Below, piece after piece: positions 15,901-20,763 of a DNA stretch of 20,763 nucleotides (positions within the stretch are counted from its first letter, which is position 1; the number at the start of each line of letters is the position of its first letter). Below the pieces are notes generated by a model. It was not told where the DNA came from, made no database searches, and worked only from the letters and a program-made list of their open reading frames with translations. The DNA is from a virus: positions 1 to 20,763 of IMG/VR virus record IMGVR_UViG_3300006810_000520; one strand, 5' to 3'. A program made the translations under genes and the position numbers.

Positions 15901-18900
15901 GATTATCAACAAAAAGAGAATATGCTCTTGCTGGTATATATGTGACATTTACATCATATGGTGAAGGAAACGCTCATCAACTCGAAATGGCTAAGAAAAA
16001 TGAAAAAGCATTTATCACCGTTGCAAACTTAACTCAATATCCATTGTCATGGACACCAAATTATCAAACATTGCAAAATAACGGTGGATCAATTGGAGTT
16101 GGAAATAGTATTTTTGCTTTAAGTGGAATTAGTAGTGTTGTAATTAGAGATGTAATTAAAATTGATGATGAATATATGAAGATTGTTAATGTTGGATTTG
16201 GTACAACGAGTATAGGTCCTATATTTAGTGGAGATGTTCCATTAATTGAAGTGACTCGTGGATTTTGTGGGACTGCATCATCAGCACACACTGATGGGTC
16301 TGAGGGTAGAATTTATAAAGGATCTTACAATATATTTGGAAAAGAAATATTCTTTACAGATCCTCCAAGAGGAAATATCACGGATCTTGTTGGATTAAAT
16401 GAAAGTAATCTTGTTAGGGAAAGAGCAAAATTCTCTGGTAGAGTATTCTTAAGAAAAGATTATACACGAAATACTGTGTATGATAATATTTCTTCAGAAT
16501 TTACTGGAATTGGTCAAACATACACATTAACAACATTGGGTGTTAATACTGTAGGTCTTGGAACAACTGCAGGAAATGGACTGATATTTATTAATAGCAT
16601 TTTCCAAACTCCAACTACAGAAAATCCAACTTTAGCAAACTATCAAATTGTTGAGGATGTTAATGTTGGTATTACTAGTGTTATATTCTCCGGTATTACC
16701 AGTTCAAATGGTAAAAAAATAGTTTCTGATTATGACCAAAATCAAAATCAATTACCTAGAGGCGGTCTAATTGTTTCATTAGGATCAACTCCAGGTCTTG
16801 GATATGCCCCCCTAGTTGGAGCAAAAGTTATTACAAGAGTTGATGGGTCGGGAACAATTCAAAGTATAGTTGGTGTTAATACAATTGGGTCAGAATTAAA
16901 CATCGATTCTGCATATTATGATCATAATGTGGGGGTTTTAGAACTCACTACTGCTGAAGATCATAGATTTGGTGAGACTGGAATTTCTGTCGCAACTAAT
17001 AGTGTATTTCTGGAAGGATTGGAATTTAGTTGTTCTGTAGAACACACAGGTATAACATCAACTATTTTCCCATATCCCGGATCAAGTCCATATGGATTTA
17101 TTTTCCCAGTAATTGGTATTGCGTCTGATAAAACATTTACTGTTAGAGTGGGGACTAGTACAATTCCACATACTTATGTTGGATCTGGAACTGCATACCC
17201 TTATTATTATGATTTAACCTATGGTTCTGGATATAGAGGTACAGTATCAGTTGCAGTAACAGAAACAGGGCATACTGGGGATGTGGCCACAATAACAGCA
17301 ACTGTTGGTCTTGGCGGTACATTGGCGTTTAATATTGTTGATGGTGGTACTGGTTATACAAATCCTCAAGTTGTTGTACCACCACCATCTTATGAATATA
17401 TGCCAATTACTGGTATATCTAGATTAGGTGTTGGAGAAACTACCGAATGTGGAACTGGCGTATTATTAAATCTTGAAATTGGACCAAGTGGATCTACCGT
17501 TGGTATTGGTACTACATTATTTGAAGTTTCATCATTTAAAATAACTAGATCTGGATTTAATTTCAGGGAAGGTGATGTATTTACTGTGGGTGGATTAGTT
17601 ACTGATAGAAGTTTAAGTCAACCGATTGAAGAATTTAAAGTAACCGTCTTAGAAACATTTAGTGACTCTTTTGGTGCTATACAATTGGGTGAAATGAATT
17701 ATATTGATTCTATAAGAAATTTACAAGATGGAAAACGAGTAAGATTCCCACTTTATTATAATTCAGAACTTTTAAGCTTTGAATCTAATCCAGAGGATCC
17801 AGATTCGTCATTAATAGAATTTGATGCACTTTTAGTTATTTTCATAAATGGAATATTACAAGAACCTAAGAAAAACTATAATTTCAGTGGTGGTACAACA
17901 TTTACATTTACTACAGCACCTAAAAAAGAAGATAATGTTTCCATCTTCTTCTATGTTGGTACTAGAGATGACGATAGCATTAGAGTTTCGGTGTCTCAAT
18001 TCATTGAACCTGGAGATATTATTCAAATAAACAGTAATAATAATTTACTGGATAGTACAGTTACCCAAAATAATAGAACTGTAGCATTAATTAGCGGATC
18101 TGATAGATTGGAAACAAATATCTATAGAGAACAGGGAATTGATGAGATTAATCCAAAACCACTGTATTGGACTAGAAAGAAAAAAGATGTTGTTGTTAAT
18201 GATGAAATTATTTCAAAAGCAAGAGATTCTATAGAACCTCAAGTGTATCCAACGTCTAAAATTATTCAAAATTTCAATATAGATGATACTGATTTATTCA
18301 TAGATAATGCAGAATTCTTCGATTATGAAGAAGGTTTACCAATAGATCCATTTGATTGTTTGATCATAAACGATCAAGATGTAAGAGTTGCTGGTGCAGT
18401 TACAGCTATAGTTTCTGCTGGTGGAACAATCAGTTCTTTAGATATTGTAGATGATGGTGATGGATATAGTGGATCTTCAGTTCAGGTAAAAATTTCAGCT
18501 CCAAAAAGAATTGGTGTTGGGATAGGAACCACAGCAACTGCAACAATAGAAGTATTGGGTGGCAAATTAACCAACAATGTAACAATTACTAATCCCGGAT
18601 TCGGTTATACCAGAACAAATCCCCCAAATGTAATTGCACCCTTCCCCCAAGGATCTACGGAATTGATTAAAGATATATCAATTGCTCAAGGATTTGATGG
18701 AGTTATTACAGGAATTGCTGTAACTGATGGATTAAATGGTGCATCGTTAGCATTAGAATTTAAAATTGTTAGAGATCCTGCTGTATATACTGATTTAAAT
18801 ATTGGATATCCAATTTATATTAATAATACTAGAGTTGGTAGTGGAGTTACTTCTATTGAATATAATGATAATGATACTGTTGCTATAGGAACTGCATTTT

Positions 18901-19190
18901 TAGATAATATCTACCACATTCACGGTATCAATAAAACTTTGGGAATAATTACTTGTAATGTTGCATCAGACACTAGTATTGTTGGTATTGCCACTACAGG
19001 AACTGTTTCTTATCCTGTTGGAACTTTCTCATGGGGAAGATTATCTGGATTCTCTAGGTCAAATCCAGTATCAATAGCTGTTACTGGTAAAACTCTTGAT
19101 GTTGGACTGTCAACTTTTGCAAGTGTTCAAAGGAGAGGAACTGGATTAAGAAATGTCGGACCTTTGAAAAAGCGGGTAATGGGATTATAA
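6906..19190 (+). CDS. Giant gp7-position baseplate wedge protein with modular extension and YHYH domain (4094 aa)
   Basis: A single uninterrupted frame of 4094 codons, four times the length of T4 gp7 (1032 aa). Residues about 15-55 and 160-300 resemble the C-terminal third of T4 gp7: PEFILDESPKAVDFLKQYF early, then AKTFYQSKGTEESFRILFNI and SLLGQTIRSEKDPSISG. A beta module (about 69-125) is inserted between these parts. The remainder is a modular beta-rich body. Family A (GFP...IDDEIITY type) occurs near 69-125, 321-360 and 3065-3133. Family B (H-F-x-T-G-D-x-V-x-Y ... G-x-Y-Y-V) occurs near 608-680, 829-921, 954-1035, 1805-1883 and 2933-3027. Family C (G-x-G-Y) occurs near 1059-1179, 2031-2150, 3479 and 3849. 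A YHYH domain lies at 1195-1335, INGxxQxP modules near 3228 and 3641, and scattered GIGTT motifs throughout. No signal peptide or membrane helix. It most likely forms the wedge core plus a long peripheral appendage. Confidence 0.85.
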   Translation: MIGTTFDSRVKIHQVIQNQLPEFILDESPKAVDFLKQYFISQEYQGGPTDIVENLDQYLKLDNLTPEVVGGSVTLSESINNSQTTIVVNSTKGFPNSYGILKIDDEIITYKEKTETTFNGCIRGFSGVTNYHKDLEYEELVFSESSSSSHTSGAKIENLSVLFLIEFYKKLKYTFTPGLEDLDFVSDLNVGNFIKHAKTFYQSKGTEESFRILFNILFGVNPKIVDLEKFLIKSSGANYIRREALIVEKISGDISSLLGQTIRSEKDPSISGSISEIEIITRNNNTYYKILMFVGYDDIKETAFSTFVITPNTKCIDDITVGETVITVDSTLGFLDSSILYVNGNIIEYTSKSINQFFGCKSLNSNSISISIPKKSSIVSDFTYYGYENGDITKKVIFRVTGVLSDLRILSQNYSLLENDIIGVKQLGDKINIPEDNSNLTYKQIHANSWIYNTSSSYQIDVIGSSFVITKSSIHKSSIKVGDYVEIVSKITNLPVSGLDNVLVISIVDKKITLNQNLSSLNPLRLYEIRRKLVKSNSSIVPISIDGNENLNNKVFADVQNTYSDNNGEFIYVASNSLPSYTIDSNIFEYEVSDVSNYSEITQKYSQLELNANISFLTGDEIYYTYSDTPISGLEEGKYYVELVSSRKIRLYTSRNFIDISSYIEFGSLTSGTHTFTLLSQKEKFISPQKTLKKFKLDPDIGNIEGDVTLPGSIGMLSNGVEIFNYKSNDKIYYGPLESVSTLNPGKNYDVINPPKLLVSGNAKVQPILQGSIAEVYVDPQEFDIEVNVSIAVTGGNGKNSILKPIITRKRREVLFDARESSKGGGVDITNERITFLSDHNFITGQEVTYDNNGNSNIGISSFKAGNYDQEQELVDESVYFVKVLNNTTVQIHNTFGDSISGVNTVGFTTIGTSGIQKFKTKISNTLSEIKVYDGGEGFTNRNLRVNPSGISTYKSTINFVNHGFSTGEIVTYNYQTSPITGISTNNQYYVIKLTNNAFRICDAGIGATIRENYEKNNYVKFSSTGSGYQIFNYPSISVTVNYNSIGVGTTAIRGTIVATPVVKGGIVDTYVYEKGSDYGSKVLNFHKKPSIKVEEPNHAQIKPIISDGKITKTLILYSGSKYSSTPDIAVIGDGTGAKLRGIIGSNGKLSSIIVVNQGFGYSEEKTSILVRSPGQNVIFNPNVRSLSINQGYKYGIQGAFGREVANELLYKSDKGLQYFVYAYTKKIQDYFNDTGTTHSPIIGWSYDGIPIYGPYGYTDPYNSNTSPKLISTGYGTTTIVNRPSEFEIGFFKEDYAFNGEGDLDEHNGRYCVTPEFPNGTYAYFATSELNVLGELTGKFPYFIGNHFRSKFISDNINLNQSTFDLNNSGLFRNTLPYNVNDQYAGNDFIVESNELINQTAQIESVSHGEVTSLKIIESGDNYKVSDRLNFDESNSDGFGINAQVSELKGRQIVEINTNRITYQNVVVTRKNNKKLEFRIDPYHEFNSGDNINISGITTDLFTLNGQYKIGFTTYTSYTTKYIPPAGSTGIVTFMTLPFIPGNISIGSSIKIENEVVEILDKFDIQNTLKIKRVGSGVSHAEGTSVYFLPNSFEIDKDTDPFNSKNTTKVYFNPRNTLGIGTTSGGGDNRSYWIDGVKYYTFTPTQSIFIPKHPFRTGQKLTFRKQSGTSGLTIRDESGNTSILLLSLSQTMYAINKSKDYIGIATSRESAVTGNGVFFPGPTGTDNEFYTIESSETQLLCDVNKLESTIVTTSEHLLQKNDQIDLIIKPNLSVGIGTTTSIKLRYSDQSKSLLVHKTLIENVNTSTNTIGITSHLFNTGDLVYYDSEDTVAAGLVTGKYYVCKIDHNNIKLSTNYYDCLLDSPKTVSITSSGGNLQELWFVNPKLNFVNNNNIIFDATDPSLVGYNFNLYYDNKFNNKFILDFEDPTPILSGVGTFGSSGFLTINHSGRIPQKLYYNLEKNHTPQDIDEDVIDFCELEFSNSAYNGRYNVHGIGSTTFSISLRNTPEKLNYTSSNCDVLEYVTTSKSAKGPINKVKIISGGSNYNKLPVYNGAISQNGDGAYILPKSSSIGRLNRFRIINEGFEYSSDKTLVPFAEIPKVVSLKNSKKVSFVDVVYGGKYYLTPPNLVLVNKTTGKKIDSGLLTANVNGNSIVSVDIQKTPVGIPLETPIVRSVNNTNGVKIDTIQTSVTGVGTIFLATPIVGFATSPFVTGDFVFVEGVTNYDPGIGNTIGLGFNSADHGYEFFEVTNYFTGSNPGKLEFKIPKLYGNPGLAKTVQDSFATVVNKTKMPSFTVTTEKSIFLETEQLYSSKNGQEFEKRDLYVSYSDGNSVRLTGSYNLTIGELIKGSYSFFTGQVSDIESYEGVFDVSFSKTEDIGWIDDAGKISNDTQVIQDNDYYQNLSYTIKSSKSWEEIVTPVNNLVHPTGLKNFADIEVQQNAQTGIATFGNSQIEIIRDCIQVSDVTTVNNIDLVYDIEPLIDSTNIVKFQNLKLADYVECRTNRVLTIDDISPLFSSIEDEKKLAYTIVSPLSILKRLNKALIQIKEIGGNDIQISEIVVINDPDESFTLQRGFVSNKNTSIGDVTGFIDDFSTFFLKFDPVDTFNTDYELKILKTEFTTSFTGISTYSLGMNRLISSNAIVNPGITTTIVSFESEKFDSFYTSVHFYDIVTNEANYVELFVTHDNENTYVNEFYFDSNDSNYGNYIGSFGASLSNGVISLDFENLNISNKYRFSSKTVGFGSTAVGIETYRFKYSGQPDGLEETALYASEYVNSASNVDVVVVDSRRITSLKSTVRVSYGQTSALHQVLLVSDKIDVSTTQYPFVSIGATSGIGTFGGSIDGFDLKLTFYPDVTETNGANLEIRAFTEEFYGEFDEINIPPKLFYGQVTESFNIAKYFGSNSERKDRLNFTLNHNGTPIFQKEFDPSDINVLDRNTHTFNITDHFFSTGEELYYRPKSTYVGVGTVAVGIGTTENYLGITTDILPEKVYPIKIDNNQFRLSTKREYALAGIYVTFTSYGEGNAHQLEMAKKNEKAFITVANLTQYPLSWTPNYQTLQNNGGSIGVGNSIFALSGISSVVIRDVIKIDDEYMKIVNVGFGTTSIGPIFSGDVPLIEVTRGFCGTASSAHTDGSEGRIYKGSYNIFGKEIFFTDPPRGNITDLVGLNESNLVRERAKFSGRVFLRKDYTRNTVYDNISSEFTGIGQTYTLTTLGVNTVGLGTTAGNGLIFINSIFQTPTTENPTLANYQIVEDVNVGITSVIFSGITSSNGKKIVSDYDQNQNQLPRGGLIVSLGSTPGLGYAPLVGAKVITRVDGSGTIQSIVGVNTIGSELNIDSAYYDHNVGVLELTTAEDHRFGETGISVATNSVFLEGLEFSCSVEHTGITSTIFPYPGSSPYGFIFPVIGIASDKTFTVRVGTSTIPHTYVGSGTAYPYYYDLTYGSGYRGTVSVAVTETGHTGDVATITATVGLGGTLAFNIVDGGTGYTNPQVVVPPPSYEYMPITGISRLGVGETTECGTGVLLNLEIGPSGSTVGIGTTLFEVSSFKITRSGFNFREGDVFTVGGLVTDRSLSQPIEEFKVTVLETFSDSFGAIQLGEMNYIDSIRNLQDGKRVRFPLYYNSELLSFESNPEDPDSSLIEFDALLVIFINGILQEPKKNYNFSGGTTFTFTTAPKKEDNVSIFFYVGTRDDDSIRVSVSQFIEPGDIIQINSNNNLLDSTVTQNNRTVALISGSDRLETNIYREQGIDEINPKPLYWTRKKKDVVVNDEIISKARDSIEPQVYPTSKIIQNFNIDDTDLFIDNAEFFDYEEGLPIDPFDCLIINDQDVRVAGAVTAIVSAGGTISSLDIVDDGDGYSGSSVQVKISAPKRIGVGIGTTATATIEVLGGKLTNNVTITNPGFGYTRTNPPNVIAPFPQGSTELIKDISIAQGFDGVITGIAVTDGLNGASLALEFKIVRDPAVYTDLNIGYPIYINNTRVGSGVTSIEYNDNDTVAIGTAFLDNIYHIHGINKTLGIITCNVASDTSIVGIATTGTVSYPVGTFSWGRLSGFSRSNPVSIAVTGKTLDVGLSTFASVQRRGTGLRNVGPLKKRVMGL
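6948..7805 (+). other. gp7-core region of the giant protein, split by an inserted module
   Basis: Residues 15-300 of the giant protein. By comparison with T4 gp7 as I remember it, PEFILDESPKAVDFLKQYF corresponds to the segment with YLLQDSNFEAFCEAYIQYL, and FYQSKGTEESFRILFNILFG to FYSTKGIEASYKFLFKVLYN. The following LLGQTIRSEKDPSISG matches LVGQTIYTATGRC. In T4 these lie near residues 690-830, so here the gp7 C-terminal region is at the N-terminus and the T4 N-terminal two thirds are absent or replaced. An inserted A module occupies roughly residues 69-150. Confidence 0.7.
10488..10910 (+). other. YHYH domain inside the giant structural protein
   Basis: Residues about 1195-1335. The signature elements are SPIIGWSYDGIPIYGPYGY (from residue 1241, with Gly1244 and Trp1245) and LDEHNGRYCVTPEFPNGTYA (from 1304), which are the two conserved blocks of YHYH proteins (GxxxDGxPIYGP; D-x-x-N-G-R-x-x-x-T-P-x-x-P-x-G-T-Y-x-Y). 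YHYH domains are found in secreted bacterial and marine phage proteins; their activity is not established. Upstream lies a C-type module and downstream more beta modules, so it is embedded, not terminal. Confidence 0.85.
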
Positions 19191-19193
19191 ATA
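19186..19193 (+). promoter_or_regulatory. Perfect T4 late promoter TATAAATA overlapping the giant gene's stop
   Basis: TATAAATA at 19186-19193 is identical to the T4 late consensus and contains the TAA stop (19188-19190) of the giant gene. It lies 19 bp before the gp8 ATG at 19213. Initiation a few bases downstream would give a leader of only about 12-15 nt with no clear Shine-Dalgarno. A near copy (TATAAATG) overlaps the gp8 start itself. Confidence 0.8.
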
Positions 19194-19212
19194 TAGAAAA
19201 AAAGTATTATAA

Positions 19213-20763
19213 ATGTCCGCAATTGTAACAGATCAATTTAGAATACTGAACGCCTCCAATTTCGTAAATTCCATTGAAACTGGCAGTGATTCATATTATG
19301 TCTTTGTAGGACTTCCAAACCCTCAGTCGAATGATGGTCCTGGAAGAAATGAAAACTGGGATAGACTTGATATCCCGGACCCTAATTTGGCAGTTGTTCC
19401 AAATCCTGTTGATAATTTCTCATATCTAGATCATTATGGGCAGATGTCATTATTTGGTAAAAAGATAACTGGATCTACAATAAGAAGAGCTGTAAGAAGA
19501 ATTGATTGGACGCAGGGAACTAGATATGAAATGTATCGACATGACTATAGTGTTATAAATCCTTCCCCAAACTCCAATAGTAATAGATTATATGATACCA
19601 ATTACTATGTGATGAATTCTCAATACCAAGTATACATCTGTATAGATAATGGATCTTCTGGAATTAATACAAATGGCAACCAATCAAAGGATGAACCAGT
19701 ATTTACAGATTTAGAACCATCAAGAGCAGGGGAAAGTGATGATGGATATCTTTGGAAATATTTGTATACCGTTACTCCTAGCGACATTGTAAAATTTGAT
19801 TCAACTGAATATATCACCATTCCAAGTCAATGGGAAACATCTACAAACCCCCAAATTGTCTCTGTGAGAGAAAATGGAGATTCTTCTATAAACGAAAATC
19901 AAATTAAAAAAGTTTATATTGAAAATGCCGGAAAAAATTATTCTTCAGGAGAAGTTGATATTTTAGGTGATGGAACTGGTGGAAGAGTTTTTATAGATGT
20001 TAATGAAAATGGAGAAATTACAACTGCTTTGGTAACTTCTGGTGGATCTGGTTATAGTTATGGTATAGTTGACCTTGGACCTTTACAACCTTCAGGAAGT
20101 TTACCATATCCGGCAAACTTAATTCCAATTATCCCACCATCTAGAGGTCATGGATATGATATTTATAGGGAACTGGGAGCGGATAAACTTTTAATTTATA
20201 CTAGATTTGATGATTCTACCAAAGATTTCCCAGTTGATACAAAATTTTCTCAAATTGGTATTGTAAAAAATCCAACTAAATTTATTTCAACGGAAACTTT
20301 TGTTGAAAGTCAGTTTTCAAGTTTGTATGCACTAAAAGTTACTCCAACGTCTAACAATATACCAGAAATTGGTGAAAAAGTTTCACAAGATACTGATGGT
20401 ACTGGAAATAGAATTGCCGTTGGATATGTTGCATCATATGATACTGAAACTAAAGTTTTAAAATATTTTAAAGATAGATCTTTATATTATAATCCATCAT
20501 CCTATGATACTATGGATTATTTTGATGTCTCCGTAAAGGCGAATGCTACTATAGATTTTGTTTATACTGGAGGATCAATATCTACTCCTAGTGGATTTAC
20601 AGCATCTATAGATAATTTTAGTGGGATTACAACAGTTCCAACAAATAGTACAAAAATAATAAACTTAGGAACTGAATTTCAAAATGGTGTATCTCTACCA
20701 GAGATAAATAAAGAATCGGGGGATATTATTTACATTGATAATAGACCTTTAATTTCTAGAAAT
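19213..20763 (+). CDS. 8: Baseplate wedge subunit gp8 with a beta-module insertion (3' partial, 517 aa visible)
   Basis: gp8 is a dimeric wedge protein that bridges gp7 and gp10 in T4. The start MSAIVTDQFRILNASNFVNS matches the T4 start (AIVTSKFRTEKMLNFYNSI). Further shared landmarks are RRAVRRIDW at residues 91-99, DGYLWKYLY at 177-185, HGYDIYRELGADKL in the middle, FSQIGIVKNP, and DIIYIDNRPLI near the window end. In T4 the last motif lies about 20 residues before the C-terminus, so only a short tail is missing. The visible 517 residues exceed T4 gp8 (334 aa). Part of the excess, residues about 232-290, is a G-x-G-Y beta module (KNYSSGEVDILGDGTGG, SGGSGYSYG) of the same family as in the giant protein. 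The antisense frame at 19620-19820 is a shadow. Confidence 0.92.
   Translation, partial: MSAIVTDQFRILNASNFVNSIETGSDSYYVFVGLPNPQSNDGPGRNENWDRLDIPDPNLAVVPNPVDNFSYLDHYGQMSLFGKKITGSTIRRAVRRIDWTQGTRYEMYRHDYSVINPSPNSNSNRLYDTNYYVMNSQYQVYICIDNGSSGINTNGNQSKDEPVFTDLEPSRAGESDDGYLWKYLYTVTPSDIVKFDSTEYITIPSQWETSTNPQIVSVRENGDSSINENQIKKVYIENAGKNYSSGEVDILGDGTGGRVFIDVNENGEITTALVTSGGSGYSYGIVDLGPLQPSGSLPYPANLIPIIPPSRGHGYDIYRELGADKLLIYTRFDDSTKDFPVDTKFSQIGIVKNPTKFISTETFVESQFSSLYALKVTPTSNNIPEIGEKVSQDTDGTGNRIAVGYVASYDTETKVLKYFKDRSLYYNPSSYDTMDYFDVSVKANATIDFVYTGGSISTPSGFTASIDNFSGITTVPTNSTKIINLGTEFQNGVSLPEINKESGDIIYIDNRPLISRN

Noticed and set aside
6906-19190. The giant frame being an assembly fusion of several genes
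   Set aside because: No internal start with a good ribosome site or strong promoter was noticed, module families recur along the whole length, and the frame is flanked exactly by gp6 and gp8.
20703-20710. GATAAATA, a late-promoter-like box
   Set aside because: It lies inside the conserved C-terminal part of gp8, a few bases from the window end, so no downstream start can be seen. In AT-rich coding DNA such a motif is expected by chance.

Overview
The window is AT-rich, densely packed, nearly all on the + strand, and reads as part of a T4-like (Straboviridae/Kyanoviridae-type) marine myovirus, most likely a cyanophage of Synechococcus or Prochlorococcus. The assignment rests on recognisable baseplate wedge proteins in T4 order (gp25, gp6, a gp7-like giant, gp8), on T4-style late promoters of the form NATAAATA, and on a viral speD (S-adenosylmethionine decarboxylase), a host-like metabolic gene typical of T4-like cyanophages. 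No tRNA, rRNA, CRISPR, integrase or insertion sequence is visible.

Left part (1-1919): the tail of a small gene, a degenerate array of about 25-bp palindromic repeats (162-260), two tiny genes (271-432 and 444-569), then a 315-bp non-coding stretch full of CTTTATACTT-type repeats and hairpins. Next come two small genes (885-1121 and 1185-1604, the second ending in a zinc-binding DUF6011-like domain). Each is followed by a GC hairpin set in the same flanking sequence. A second 315-bp non-coding stretch (1605-1919) goes from very GC-rich to very AT-rich. Base composition between about 750 and 1740 is visibly richer in G+C than the rest.

Middle part (1920-4561): a chain of small, closely spaced or overlapping genes: an AbrB/MazE-like 56-aa protein, a 60-aa protein, a GT-A-type glycosyltransferase with its own consensus-like sigma-70 promoter, a 58-aa and a 51-aa protein, a 156-aa protein with a CPFA motif, speD behind a late-promoter-like box, and an 83-aa unknown.

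Right part (4563-20763): the baseplate wedge module. A late promoter box precedes gp25 (133 aa). gp25, gp6 (635 aa) and the 4094-aa gp7-position protein are separated by a single base each. The giant carries a gp7 C-terminal-like region at its N-terminus, interrupted by an inserted beta module. A very long modular body follows, with at least three repeated domain families, a YHYH domain and many GIGTT-type motifs. A perfect TATAAATA late box overlaps its stop codon and drives gp8, which runs off the window end only a few residues before its expected C-terminus. gp8 itself carries an insertion that contains the same G-x-G-Y beta module as the giant. The baseplate proteins should assemble together into wedges, so a module shared between gp7 and gp8 suggests a shared peripheral decoration of the baseplate.
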